Notes: generated by a model not told the origin, from the sequence alone. A stretch of DNA of 52,782 nt from an uncultured Clostridium sp. (GCA_947644195.1 CANRZB010000022.1:1-52782); one strand, 5' to 3'. Numbered from the stretch's first letter, positions 36,137-45,835 are shown. Numbers and translations are program-made.

Positions 36137-37183
36137 ATGAAATTAATGTATCTGGTTGTCAGGAATTTGTTTCATATCTTTTTGCAAGACCGATATCTAT
36201 TTATTCTTATGATTGCATGTACGGCAGTTTCTACGTTTGGAATCTATTTTTACTCTTATTATTTGGCTGGATACTTTGCCGCATATGATTGTGAACAGTA
36301 TGATAGCGTGGAAATTACGAATTTTGATTCTGTTTCCGTAGATCAAATAATACAATCCATTGATAATATGGATATTCGTCTAATCCGGGATGTATATTGT
36401 AAAGAATCCTTGCAGAACGAGAATATTCCTGTAATGGGAGAATATCATTCGGATTATGCATCCAGGATGCTTAGCGGAACTCTTTTTGATATCAATGAAG
36501 TGAATAATAAGGTTATAGTGGATGAATTAACCTTGGCTGCCATGTCAGATGAGATTACATTTGAGGATACACCGATTGGAGCAGAGATCCTGATTAATCA
36601 GATACCATATTCTATTGCGGGAGTTTGTAGTATCACAGAATTTGAAGAAGTCATTGTGCCTGTGAAATATTTCCTTCGGAATTATCCAGTGAAAACGATG
36701 GAAATCCGATTTCAGAAACGCATGGATCCAGAAAAAAAGAGTTCAGTAGAGGGTTTATTTGACTATGCAGATCTTGCCTGGAGTAAATCACAAAGTATTT
36801 GGGAAAACTCGGATTTTATGATGAAAATGTTGCAGATATCTATTGTTTTTCTGATCATCCTCATTAATGTTTATATGATTTCATATTATATTGCAAAAAA
36901 ACAACGTGATAAATTTAATAAGTATTTTGTTTGTGGAGCAAATAGGAAACAGCTCCGTTTAATTTCATTTATTCAGATTATCCTACAGGAAATTCCTGGT
37001 ATTCTGCTGGGAATAATCATTTTTGGAGCAGTTCATTTTGGAATAAAAAGTTATCACATTTTATATAGCGGAAAAAGTATGGGGTTGGGAATGTTTCTTT
37101 TTTTAATAAATTTAGCAATGCATATATTGTTTTCCATGGTTGTTTGTCAATGTTCAAAGGGGGATTTATATGCTTTGGATTAA
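36137..37183 (+). CDS. FtsX-like ABC permease 1
   Basis: 348 residues with the FtsX/MacB layout: one N-terminal helix (about 18-38), an extracytoplasmic domain of about 190 residues (MacB-core-like with VDELTLAAMS and IPYSIAGVC), then three helices in the C-terminal third. It lacks the second set of helices that larger MacB or SalY permeases have, so it should pair with the next permease. RBS GGAGAAG. Its end overlaps the next start by 14 bases. Confidence 0.88.
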   Translation: MKLMYLVVRNLFHIFLQDRYLFILMIACTAVSTFGIYFYSYYLAGYFAAYDCEQYDSVEITNFDSVSVDQIIQSIDNMDIRLIRDVYCKESLQNENIPVMGEYHSDYASRMLSGTLFDINEVNNKVIVDELTLAAMSDEITFEDTPIGAEILINQIPYSIAGVCSITEFEEVIVPVKYFLRNYPVKTMEIRFQKRMDPEKKSSVEGLFDYADLAWSKSQSIWENSDFMMKMLQISIVFLIILINVYMISYYIAKKQRDKFNKYFVCGANRKQLRLISFIQIILQEIPGILLGIIIFGAVHFGIKSYHILYSGKSMGLGMFLFLINLAMHILFSMVVCQCSKGDLYALD

Positions 37184-38324
37184 ATTGATTTTATTATCGT
37201 TCAAAGATGTTTGGAGAAACAAAACTGCCTATCTTTTATTTTCTTTTGAACTGGTTTTAGTAGGGATTGTGGCAATGACGCTTTTTGGGAAATTGGCAGG
37301 AACAATACTTTCCAAAGATTTATGTTATGCTTTTGAAGGAAAAAATATGTATTATTTTGCAAAATATGAATATATCCAAAAAGATTTATCGGAGATAATA
37401 GATACGGATCTTTTGCAGAACATAGAAATTATTTCGTTGCCAGTTTATTCTATATCTGATGGGCAGGAAGAAATATCGGCTTATGGATATAATGATTTGT
37501 TGCTTTCCATATGCCAATATAAAATGACAAAAGGAATTTGGTTTGATGAATATCAAGGCAATCATATTCCGGTTATTTCCTTGGATGATCATTACAGAGT
37601 GGGGGATCGGATCCCAATGAAGGATAATACTCAGATGGAAGTAATTGGGTATATGGATCAGAACGCTTATCTATTGAATTTTCATGCATCTTCAAGTGAT
37701 GGAGAGGGTTCCCTGGATCAATTTGTTTCTCATCCGGATAATCAGTTGATTGTTCCCAGACAGAACAAGCAGTTTGCTTCTATAGAACATGAAATGGAAG
37801 TGGTAGGTGGCGCAGGAAATCACATGATTTTATTGCAAAACAATTCTGACAGAGAGCGATTGTTAAAACAATGTAAGCAATATGGTACCGTATCCTCTTA
37901 TTCCGAGATGAGGCAGAATTATGAATTAACGAACCAATATGATTATACGGTTAATGGGATTGTATTATTAATTTTTATATTAGTCAGCACGACAGGAATC
38001 ATTGGCTATCATGAGATTCGCTTAGAAATGAATCGTCAACGTATTCTTGTCTATCAATTAAATGGTGCCAAGACATTCTGTTTGCTCATTATGGAAGTGA
38101 TTAAAAATTTAGTTTTGTTGATTATTTCCTATCTGTTGTTTTATCTGGTTTATAGAAAGTTGGGATTGGAACGGATCTTGAGGGAGGGGTTGGCACTTAT
38201 TAATTTTCAAACTTTTGTAGGAACTTTGTTATTTTTGGGATTGATCATTCTAATATCTTCCCTGGGAGCTTACCGAAGATTATTGAAAATGAATTGGATT
38301 GCTGCATATAAAAGAAAAGAATAA
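37170..38324 (+). CDS. FtsX-like ABC permease 2
   Basis: About 385 residues from the ATG after AAGGGGG (the longer frame starting at 37140 has no such site). Same layout as permease 1: N-terminal helix, large outside domain, and three C-terminal helices (YTVNGIVLLIFILVSTTGIIG; LVLLIISYLLFYLVY; FVGTLLFLGLIILISSLGAY). The two permeases are divergent paralogues and presumably form a heterodimer with the following ATPase. Confidence 0.88.
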   Translation: MLWIKLILLSFKDVWRNKTAYLLFSFELVLVGIVAMTLFGKLAGTILSKDLCYAFEGKNMYYFAKYEYIQKDLSEIIDTDLLQNIEIISLPVYSISDGQEEISAYGYNDLLLSICQYKMTKGIWFDEYQGNHIPVISLDDHYRVGDRIPMKDNTQMEVIGYMDQNAYLLNFHASSSDGEGSLDQFVSHPDNQLIVPRQNKQFASIEHEMEVVGGAGNHMILLQNNSDRERLLKQCKQYGTVSSYSEMRQNYELTNQYDYTVNGIVLLIFILVSTTGIIGYHEIRLEMNRQRILVYQLNGAKTFCLLIMEVIKNLVLLIISYLLFYLVYRKLGLERILREGLALINFQTFVGTLLFLGLIILISSLGAYRRLLKMNWIAAYKRKE

Positions 38325-38338
38325 ATGAGGAAAAATCA

Positions 38339-39007
38339 ATGTCTATAGAATTAAATAAGGTATCTAAAATATATAATATAAAGCAAAGAAATGAATTTAC
38401 TGCGTTAAAAGACCTTTCTCTTCAGATACAGGATGGAGATATGGTAGCAGTAATGGGGAAATCTGGTGCGGGAAAGTCCACTTTGTTACATATTATGGGC
38501 CTATTAGATAATATAACCTCTGGAGATTTGTTTTTGAATGAAGAAAATGTGGGGATAATGTCGAAACAAAGAAAATGTGAAATTAGACGGGAAAAAATAG
38601 GATTTGTATTACAGGATTTCGGGTTGATTACTGAGGATAGTGTGATGGATAATGTTTGTCTGCCACTTATGTTTGGATCTGAGAGTCTGGCAGAAGTGAG
38701 ACGTCGTGCGTGGGAGCAGCTGGAAAGAGTTTCGATGGATGACCGGGCTGATGAGAAAGTTTTTGTTTTATCTGGTGGAGAGAAACAGAGGGTGGCCATT
38801 GCCAGAGCGATGGTTACCAATCCAGATTATATTCTGGCAGATGAGCCGACGGGGGCTCTTGATAGTAAAAATGCACAAGACTTTATGCATGAATTAAAAA
38901 AGTTAAATGAGATGGGAAAAACCATTGTAATCGTTACACATGATCCAGAGATTGCCAAACAATGCAATCGAATCATTAAGATTAAAGACGGTCGTATTGT
39001 TCCTTAG
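38339..39007 (+). CDS. LolD/MacB-type ABC ATPase
   Basis: 222 residues with all motifs: Walker A GKSGAGKST, Q-loop VLQDFGL, signature LSGGEKQRVAIARAM, Walker B YILADEPTGALDSKN, and H-loop VTHDPEIAKQC. The LSGGE signature and AxxPTGALD are typical of MacB/LolD/SalX transporters that drive mechanotransmission or peptide export and self-protection. RBS GAGG. It completes a three-gene transporter and ends two bases from the convergent PAP2 gene. Confidence 0.95.
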   Translation: MSIELNKVSKIYNIKQRNEFTALKDLSLQIQDGDMVAVMGKSGAGKSTLLHIMGLLDNITSGDLFLNEENVGIMSKQRKCEIRREKIGFVLQDFGLITEDSVMDNVCLPLMFGSESLAEVRRRAWEQLERVSMDDRADEKVFVLSGGEKQRVAIARAMVTNPDYILADEPTGALDSKNAQDFMHELKKLNEMGKTIVIVTHDPEIAKQCNRIIKIKDGRIVP

Positions 39008-39009
39008 TT

Positions 39010-39696
39010 TCACGCACTTGGTTTGGTCTTTGTTTCTACCAATGTAGACTCATGCGTGCGGCGACGCCATGATTGTACCTGCCAAATCATATATTTACAG
39101 ATCAGAAATAATCCGATTGCTGCCACACCATCCAAGAAAGAATGTTGCTTCAAAAATACTGTTGAGAGGCAGATGGAGATACATAATACCAAGGAGGCGT
39201 AATACCATCCCCGTTTGTTTTTTGCCAACAGTACACTTGCCAGGCCCGCATGGATGACAATGGAATTATAGACGTGAATACTAGGGAATACATTGGTGGA
39301 AGTATCCGTAGAGTATAGCACAGCGATAATCCGGGTAAAAATGTTATCTCGGTCAAATGTGGTTGGGCGCATAGACTGACCGTTTGGAAAGACGGTACTG
39401 ATAATGAGGAAAGCAGTCATTCCCAGAATCAGCATGATCACACAACGGTAGAAGTCTTCCAGACGATCCAGTTGAAAAAACAGGAATACCAGACCGGCAG
39501 CGACGTAGAGGAACCATAGTAAATAGGGAATGATAAATACCTCGCAAAATGGGATCCAGTCGTCTACCATGCAATGGATGTTCGTAAATTTTACGTTTGT
39601 TCTCTGTTCTAATACTACGAACCAGATCATATACAATGGCAGATATAAAATAAAAATGGCGTGTTTATATTTCAGGAGAAATTCTTTGAATTTCAT
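39010..39696 (-). CDS. PAP2-superfamily membrane phosphatase
   Basis: Start at 39696 (MKFKEFLLKYKH, RBS AAAGGGG) gives 228 residues; the frame runs further upstream but has no site there. Six hydrophobic helices, with PSIHVYNS and SFLDGVAA (preceded by KQH) corresponding to PAP2 motifs 2 (PSxH) and 3 (HxxxD). The first motif (KxxxxxxRP) is not clear, only NGQSMRPTTF. Family enzymes dephosphorylate lipids such as undecaprenyl pyrophosphate or phosphatidic acid. The promoter at 39797-39825 fits this start. Confidence 0.88.
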   Translation of the reverse strand: MKFKEFLLKYKHAIFILYLPLYMIWFVVLEQRTNVKFTNIHCMVDDWIPFCEVFIIPYLLWFLYVAAGLVFLFFQLDRLEDFYRCVIMLILGMTAFLIISTVFPNGQSMRPTTFDRDNIFTRIIAVLYSTDTSTNVFPSIHVYNSIVIHAGLASVLLAKNKRGWYYASLVLCISICLSTVFLKQHSFLDGVAAIGLFLICKYMIWQVQSWRRRTHESTLVETKTKPSA

Positions 39697-39796
39697 AATG
39701 GATACCCCTTTCCGATCGGTAAAGGCACAGCAAAAGTCTTGATGATTCCACGATTGCTGTCCACAAATGTTTTTGCTGTCCTTAGTCTTTCCTCCA

Positions 39797-39825
39797 AGTA
39801 TAGTCATTCTGGGGAGCCTGTGCAA
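39797..39825 (-). promoter_or_regulatory. PAP2 gene promoter
   Basis: Read on the minus strand: TTGCAC (39825-39820), a 17-base spacer, and TATACT (39802-39797). It leaves a leader of about 95 bases. Confidence 0.6.
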
Positions 39826-39913
39826 GGGGAAATGCCAAGTTTCCAGAAATATTAAGATTTTCGTCAGAATTATCCTGGATTCTAAATTTACAGTTTCATT
39901 AATCATTTCTAGA

Positions 39914-40474
39914 TCACCATTTTGGAGAGTGTTTCCAGTCGATTTTATTTCGAATATAGGAAAAGGTCTTTTCTTCCCCTTCTTTGGCAAGCATGCGCAG
40001 TAAATATTCTAGTAATTTCTTCGTGTCTGGATGCAATACATAGTGATTGCGGTGTTTTTCGTAATACTTCAAGGCAAAACTGTCATCGTAAGTTTCCCGG
40101 TTATAATTCTTACTGGCGGCGATCCGATCGCAAAACATTTCCAGAACATAGCGGGTGGGCATCGGCATGCCCTGTAATCCCTGGGAGGGATCCAGGGAAT
40201 AATCAATCCAGTATTCAAAATGATGGCGATTGCGCCCTTTGTGATGCAGCCACGCCGAAGAATATCCGTTCCCTTTTTTTTCTCCATAATTAGGGCTTCT
40301 TTTGCCACCCTGATAGTAGCGGACACCGTTCCAGAATTCTACCGGATGGTATTTAGACCAGTCGTGGGTAATCCCCTGCTTATATAGACCGGCTTTGAAA
40401 CAGTAATGCCGAACCAGTTTTTTATGATGTAGGATGGTTCCGAGATGGCCAAAAAAATTATGCATCAAATTCAT
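39914..40474 (-). CDS. DUF5662-family protein
   Basis: 186 residues of the DUF5662 type, recognised by ITHDWSKYHPVEFWNGVRYYQG and HHKGRNRHHFEYWIDY, with many conserved His/Asp that look like metal ligands. Cytoplasmic, function not established. It follows the AraC-type gene by 29 bases on the same strand, so they are probably co-transcribed. Confidence 0.85.
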   Translation of the reverse strand: MNLMHNFFGHLGTILHHKKLVRHYCFKAGLYKQGITHDWSKYHPVEFWNGVRYYQGGKRSPNYGEKKGNGYSSAWLHHKGRNRHHFEYWIDYSLDPSQGLQGMPMPTRYVLEMFCDRIAASKNYNRETYDDSFALKYYEKHRNHYVLHPDTKKLLEYLLRMLAKEGEEKTFSYIRNKIDWKHSPKW

Positions 40475-40503
40475 GATCGTTCCAACCTTTCGCTATAATT
40501 TTC

Positions 40504-41544
40504 CTAAGAGATACTTTCGGAAGTTTCGCCCGTGCCGTTTTTTATGCGTGCTGTCCATTGTCTGGGGGTGCAGCCTTTTTGTTTTCGAAATGTTCTAATT
40601 AAATGGCTGCAATCCGCAAAACCGGTCTCCTGGCTGATGTAATTCAGATCCAGGTTGGTAAACAGTAACAGATCCGTTACTTTATTAATGCGGACATACT
40701 CAATATATTCTTTGCAAGGTCTGCCATAAGTTTCACGGAATAATTTGGCAAAATAAGAATAACTCATTCCACAGTATTCTGCAAGCTCCTGCACTTGCAG
40801 GGATTCGTTGTAATGGGCATGGATGTATTCTGTGATCTGTTCAAACTGTTGGTTGCCAGCGGCAGTATCCGTCATGATATCGTCCAGTTTTATTCCGGTA
40901 TCAAACCAGCTGCGGATGAAGGCTGTGAGGAGGGCTGCGATGTTGGAGGAAACGACGACGTCGTGTCCGTAGCGACGATGCTGCATTTCCTGGATACTTT
41001 GTGCAATGAGATCTTTGGCGGACAGATCTGGGATACTGCCTGCAGGGAACAGAATATTGGCTGGATTTTCTGCATAGGCATGTCGGGATAGACGTTTAAA
41101 TTGCATTTTCCAGCGGTTTGCTACATGCAGGGCGGGCAAATCAAATTTTAACACATAGTATTGAATGTTGGACGGCTGGTCTGCATGGACGGGAACCGGA
41201 TAAATTGCGCCGTGTTCCAGATTGATCCGGGGACTGGTTTCCCCTTGCAAAAGCCGGCAGCGGGAGGCAGGGTAGTCTTCCAGGTATCCAGACCGATTTT
41301 GCTCCTTTTGTCCCAGCATATCAATGGTATGAAGATGCTGCGGTGGAAAATAGATTAAATCACCCGGATGCAGGGCATAGACATGGTCATCACAGGTTAC
41401 GAGGGAGTGTCCCTCTAACAGATAAATGATTTCAATAAAGTAATGCCAATGTGGCAGGATAGGAAAGTTCTCTGAGGAAGATAAGTGGGTAAAGGCTTCT
41501 AAAGGGGCATTTAGCCTGTCGCTGTACTCGAAATATTGATCCAT
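40504..41544 (-). CDS. AraC-family transcriptional regulator (cupin-HTH)
   Basis: 346 residues, RBS AGGAAGGAGA. N-terminal cupin sensor (LPHWHYFIEIIYLLEGHSLVTCDDHVYALHPGDLIYFPP in two blocks) and C-terminal double helix-turn-helix (VQELAEYCGMSYSYFAKLFRETYG; LNYISQETGFADCSHLIRTFRKQKG). It is larger than the usual about 290 residues because of an inserted middle part. Divergent from the ABC exporter and upstream of the DUF5662 gene, either of which may be its target. Confidence 0.93.
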   Translation of the reverse strand: MDQYFEYSDRLNAPLEAFTHLSSSENFPILPHWHYFIEIIYLLEGHSLVTCDDHVYALHPGDLIYFPPQHLHTIDMLGQKEQNRSGYLEDYPASRCRLLQGETSPRINLEHGAIYPVPVHADQPSNIQYYVLKFDLPALHVANRWKMQFKRLSRHAYAENPANILFPAGSIPDLSAKDLIAQSIQEMQHRRYGHDVVVSSNIAALLTAFIRSWFDTGIKLDDIMTDTAAGNQQFEQITEYIHAHYNESLQVQELAEYCGMSYSYFAKLFRETYGRPCKEYIEYVRINKVTDLLLFTNLDLNYISQETGFADCSHLIRTFRKQKGCTPRQWTARIKNGTGETSESIS

Positions 41545-41787
41545 GATTTCTCCTTCCTATAATAGGTTTGTTCTATTTTTGGATGGGTTTATTATATCAT
41601 AAAGTCCTACATTATGATACGGTATTACTCCGGTTGTTAAATATCGTTATTATCCCTTGCTTAAATACAAGTCTGCTTCGTTGTTACCACTCGCAGCAGT
41701 CCAATCTTTCGCCTTGTATATGTATATCCATCCCAAAATGATTTCGATATTTAATGGCCGGAATATGTTGATGACGAGGAGGTTCCT

Positions 41788-43521
41788 ATGACACCGATGA
41801 AATGGTTTTATTCATTTTTGAAAAAGTATAAATGGAGAATGTTTCTGGGGCTGATCCTGGTTACCATTTTGGTAACGGCAGCGCTGGCGTCACCTTATGT
41901 TTCTAAATTAATTGTAGATGAAGTGATCGAGGCGGGCAATTATAGTATGTTAAGGCAATTGATACTGCTGCTGATCGCCTGCTGTGTGGTTAAGGGACTG
42001 TGCCGTTTCTTTTCTCAGGTACTCTTTGAGACCAGTTCCCAGGGAGTGCTGTATTCCATGCGTGACCAGGTGTACCGCAAGCTGCTGCAGGAAGACTTTG
42101 ATTTCTATAATAAAAACCGTACTGGAGATCTGATGAGCCGTCAGACCGGAGATATGGATGCCATCCGTCATTTTGTGGCATACGTCATCTATGTGGTTTA
42201 TGAGAATATCCTGTATTTCATTCTGTCCATAGTCATGATTTCGGCAGTCAATATCAAGCTGTCATTGTGTATGCTGCTGATCCTGCCGTTGACGGCGGCG
42301 ACGACTTATTTTCAGTCCAAGAATGTGCATCCTGCCTTCCAGAAATGTCGGGACGCTTTTTCCAGCCTGAATATCCTGGTACAGGAAAACATCAGTGGAA
42401 ACCGTATGGTCAAGGCGTTTGCCAAAGAGGACTATGAACTGGAACGGTTTTCTGTGGAGAATGATCATTATCGGGAAGCAGAGTTGGGTGCTGCCAATAT
42501 ATGGAGCAAATATGTACCGGTGTTTGAACTGTTATCCAATCTGCTGACGATTGTATTAATGTTGTTTGGCGGTTATATGGTAATTCGGAAACAGATGACA
42601 TTGGGAGATCTGGTTGCGGTAAATGGATATTTATGGATGCTGACGATGCCATTGCGTATGGCAGGATGGTGGATCAATGATATCCAAAGATTTACTACAT
42701 CTGTAGAAAAAATCTACCATACATACAAGGCGGAGCCAAATGTAAAACAGCCGAAGAATCCGGTTCAACATAAAAAATATGAGGGAAATATTACCTTCCG
42801 CCACGTTTCCTACCAGGCGGATGATGAAGATATTATTCGAGATATCAGTTTTGATGTGCAAAAAGGACAGACGGTAGGGATCCTGGGAACCACGGGTGCG
42901 GGAAAATCCACAGTCATCAATCTTCTGTGCCGTTTCTTTGATGTAACGGATGGGGAGATTTTGGTGGATGGGATCAATGTCAAGGATTTGGATCTCTATG
43001 AGCTGAGGGAAAATATTGGAATTGCCATGCAGGATGTTTTTCTGTTTTCTGATACCATAGAGGGGAATATTGCCTATGGCAGACCGGATTGTTCCTTTGA
43101 GCGGGTCAAGGAAGTGGCAAAAATGGCAGACGCTAATTTGTTTATCAAGAATATGCCGGATGGATATGACACGATGGTCGGCGAGCGCGGCGTTGGATTG
43201 TCCGGTGGCCAGAAACAGAGGATTTCCCTGGCAAGAGCGCTCTTGAAAGACCCGTCGATCCTGGTTCTGGACGATACGACTTCTGCGGTGGATATGGAAA
43301 CGGAGAGCTATATCCAACGGCAGTTGGAAAATATAAATCATAGTTGTACTACGTTTATTATTGCGTATCGAATTTCTTCCCTCAAGGATGCGGACCAGAT
43401 TCTGGTCATGGATCAGGGGAAGATTATTGAACAGGGTACGCATGAGGAATTGGTAAAGCAAAATGGATACTATGCAACGGTCTATTACCATCAGTATCCT
43501 ATGGCAAGAAAGGGGGCATGA
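41788..43521 (+). CDS. Heterodimeric ABC exporter subunit 1 (degenerate ATP site)
   Basis: 577 residues: six-helix type-1 exporter domain then nucleotide-binding domain. Walker A GTTGAGKST and signature LSGGQKQRISLARALL are canonical, but Walker B reads ILVLDD (Asp instead of catalytic Glu) and the H-loop reads IAYRIS (Tyr instead of His). This is the hallmark of the non-catalytic site in heterodimers such as BmrCD or TM287/288. Exported substrates of this class include drugs, lipids and peptides. RBS GAGGAGG. The next gene encodes the partner with a canonical Walker B. Confidence 0.95.
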   Translation: MTPMKWFYSFLKKYKWRMFLGLILVTILVTAALASPYVSKLIVDEVIEAGNYSMLRQLILLLIACCVVKGLCRFFSQVLFETSSQGVLYSMRDQVYRKLLQEDFDFYNKNRTGDLMSRQTGDMDAIRHFVAYVIYVVYENILYFILSIVMISAVNIKLSLCMLLILPLTAATTYFQSKNVHPAFQKCRDAFSSLNILVQENISGNRMVKAFAKEDYELERFSVENDHYREAELGAANIWSKYVPVFELLSNLLTIVLMLFGGYMVIRKQMTLGDLVAVNGYLWMLTMPLRMAGWWINDIQRFTTSVEKIYHTYKAEPNVKQPKNPVQHKKYEGNITFRHVSYQADDEDIIRDISFDVQKGQTVGILGTTGAGKSTVINLLCRFFDVTDGEILVDGINVKDLDLYELRENIGIAMQDVFLFSDTIEGNIAYGRPDCSFERVKEVAKMADANLFIKNMPDGYDTMVGERGVGLSGGQKQRISLARALLKDPSILVLDDTTSAVDMETESYIQRQLENINHSCTTFIIAYRISSLKDADQILVMDQGKIIEQGTHEELVKQNGYYATVYYHQYPMARKGA

Positions 43522-43525
43522 TCCC

Positions 43526-45316
43526 ATGGCAAGGAATCGTTATGACCAGGATGAAATTCTGGAGGACCGCTTTGATGTCAACCAGTTGAAACGGCTGGGG
43601 AATTATATCAAACCCTATAAAGGAAAAATGTTTTTCGTCCTGTTTTTGATGTTGTCGTCCTCTGGATTACAAATGTTTATTCCTAAGTTTTTCCAGATGG
43701 AAATGGATGAGTATATTCCGGCAGAAGATATGCGTGGGATTGTGATAGTAACGATACTGGCGGCTGCGATCATTATTTATTCTGTAATTTGTACCCGCGT
43801 GAAAATCACGTTGACGACCCGAATTGGACAGAGCATTATTCATCAGATCCGGGAGGATTTGTTTGTGCATTTACAGGAGCTGCCTTTTAGTTATTACGAC
43901 GAGCGGCCTCATGGAAAGATCCAAGTGCGGGTGGTTAATTATATCAATAACCTTAGTGATTTGTTATCGAATGGTATCTTGAATACGATCACGGATCTGT
44001 GCAACCTGGTTTTCATTTTAATTTTTATGTTTAGTATGAATGTCAAGCTGACTCTGGTATGTCTGTGCGGGTTGCCTGTACTGATTGCCTATGTGGTATT
44101 TCTAAAGAGAAAGCAGCGTTCGGCATGGCAGATTCAGAGTAACAAGCAGTCAAACCTCAATGCTTACATTGCAGAAAGTATCAATGGAATCCGGGTGACG
44201 CAGGCTTTTGTGCGGGAAAAAGAGAATACAAATATCTTTAACCATCTGAGTATGAGTTATCGTCATGCTTGGATGCGTGCGGTGATTTATAATTTCTGTA
44301 TGGGGCCGATGGTTGATCTAATCTCTACGGTAACAACGGCATTTATCTATGTGATCGGGGTCTCCGCGATCATCAGCGGAGATATCAAGGTAGGTGTAGT
44401 TACTGCATTTACCGCATACATTACCCGGTTCTGGCAGCCGGTCAACACGATTGCCAGTTTTTACAATAGTGTGCTGACGGCAATCTCCTATCTGGAACGA
44501 ATCTTTGAGACGATTGACGAACCGGTGGAGGTGACAGATGTTCCTGGAGCCGGGGAGATGCCTGAAATCCATGGTGATGTTGCTTTTGAGCATGTGAACT
44601 TTAGCTATGAAGAAGGCATTGGCATATTGAAAGATCTGAGTTTCAAGGTAAAACAGGGAGAGACTGTAGCGATAGTAGGCCCAACGGGGGCGGGCAAGAC
44701 AACGATTGTCAATCTGCTCAGCCGTTTCTATAATGTGGACAGTGGAAAAGTTCTCATTGACGGAGTGGATATTTCTCAGGTTACGCTGCGTTCCCTTCGA
44801 ACACAGATGGGTGTCATGATGCAGGACAGTTTTATTTTCTCTGGCACCATTATGGATAATATTCGTTATGGGAATAAAGAAGCGACCGATGAGCAGGTCA
44901 TTTCTGCGGCGAAAGTTGTCTGTGCCCATGATTTCATTGTACAGATGGAGGATGGATATCAAACGCAGGTCAATGAGAGAGGAAATCGTTTGTCGGTAGG
45001 GCAGAGACAGTTGATTTCTTTTGCTAGGGCATTGTTAGCGGATCCTGCTATCCTGATTTTGGATGAGGCGACCTCAAGTATTGATACTGAAACGGAACTG
45101 GTGCTGCAAGAGGGCCTGGCAAAGCTGTTGGATGGCCGAACCTCCTTTGTCATTGCGCACCGCCTGTCCACCATTAAAAATGCGGATCGAATTATGTATG
45201 TAGATCAGGGGCAGATCCTGGAATCTGGCAGCCATGATCAGTTATTGGAAGAGGGTGGATATTATCAGCAATTATATCTGTCCCAATATAAGGACATTGT
45301 GCAGGAAATAATTTAA
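43526..45316 (+). CDS. Heterodimeric ABC exporter subunit 2
   Basis: About 596 residues, starting four bases after subunit 1 (RBS AAAGGGGG inside that gene). Same architecture. Walker A GPTGAGKTT, Walker B ILILDEATSS with the catalytic Glu, and H-loop IAHRLS are intact; the signature is LSVGQRQLISFARALL (Val instead of the first Gly). The complementary pattern predicts one hydrolysing site (its Walker B plus the partner's LSGGQ) and one degenerate site (the partner's Walker A/B plus this LSVGQ). Confidence 0.95.
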   Translation: MARNRYDQDEILEDRFDVNQLKRLGNYIKPYKGKMFFVLFLMLSSSGLQMFIPKFFQMEMDEYIPAEDMRGIVIVTILAAAIIIYSVICTRVKITLTTRIGQSIIHQIREDLFVHLQELPFSYYDERPHGKIQVRVVNYINNLSDLLSNGILNTITDLCNLVFILIFMFSMNVKLTLVCLCGLPVLIAYVVFLKRKQRSAWQIQSNKQSNLNAYIAESINGIRVTQAFVREKENTNIFNHLSMSYRHAWMRAVIYNFCMGPMVDLISTVTTAFIYVIGVSAIISGDIKVGVVTAFTAYITRFWQPVNTIASFYNSVLTAISYLERIFETIDEPVEVTDVPGAGEMPEIHGDVAFEHVNFSYEEGIGILKDLSFKVKQGETVAIVGPTGAGKTTIVNLLSRFYNVDSGKVLIDGVDISQVTLRSLRTQMGVMMQDSFIFSGTIMDNIRYGNKEATDEQVISAAKVVCAHDFIVQMEDGYQTQVNERGNRLSVGQRQLISFARALLADPAILILDEATSSIDTETELVLQEGLAKLLDGRTSFVIAHRLSTIKNADRIMYVDQGQILESGSHDQLLEEGGYYQQLYLSQYKDIVQEII

Positions 45317-45494
45317 TAATATAGAGTGGTGCAATGGTTCACTGAAGACGGTGGAAAACATTGGCGAAGGCCGTAAAAACAATTGTGAGAGTGACGTTTC
45401 TGTGTTATGATAAATGGGAGATGGTTTCTGATTTTTAGGGACTTTGTTGGATTACTGAAACAACATGTATTTAACCAGGAAGGGAAACGGAAAG

Positions 45495-45835
45495 AATGAA
45501 AGAGAAAAAAAGCTAAGAAATATGTCGATGGCATTTTTCTTAGCGGTGTCTCTATTGTTGCAAAGCATTGGAGTGTCTGCCGTGGAAACTCCGGAGTCTA
45601 CCAGACCGGAGCCAGTAGAAACCACGACAAGGTTAGAGCCGGAAATGCAAAATCCTTTGAAATTGCAGTGAAAAAGCCGGATGGGTCTTGGAAAACGTAT
45701 CAAACAAAAAAGAATACATATACGGTTAAGAAACTAAAAATCAAGAAGAAGTATTCCTTTCGGGTAAGATCAATGTGTACGGTAAATGGAGAAAAGAAAT
45801 ACAGTGCCTGGACGAAAGTAAAGAAAGTGAAATAG
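45495..45835 (+). pseudogene. Frameshifted secreted Fn3-like remnant
   Basis: ATG at 45495 gives MKEKKS and a stop; adding one A to the A7 run joins it to a good signal peptide (SMAFFLAVSLLLQSIGVSA). A short Thr/Glu linker follows, then a second frame change near 45640 is needed to enter the C-terminal end of a Lachnospiraceae Fn3-type domain (AGNAKSFEIAVKKPDGSW, then KKYSFRVRSM and YSAWTKVKKVK) ending at TAG 45833-45835. The N-terminal part of the Fn3 domain is missing. Two breaks and a deletion indicate a dead gene. Confidence 0.7.

Noticed and set aside
39697-39990. 98-codon N-terminal extension of the PAP2 frame
   Set aside because: It overlaps the promoter and the DUF5662 gene end, has no ribosome site, and the ATG at 39696 matches the family start.
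45465-45671. 68-codon intact small gene
   Set aside because: The first codons have no ribosome site and the frame loses the Fn3 part; the 45495 start with a frameshift explains the sequence better.
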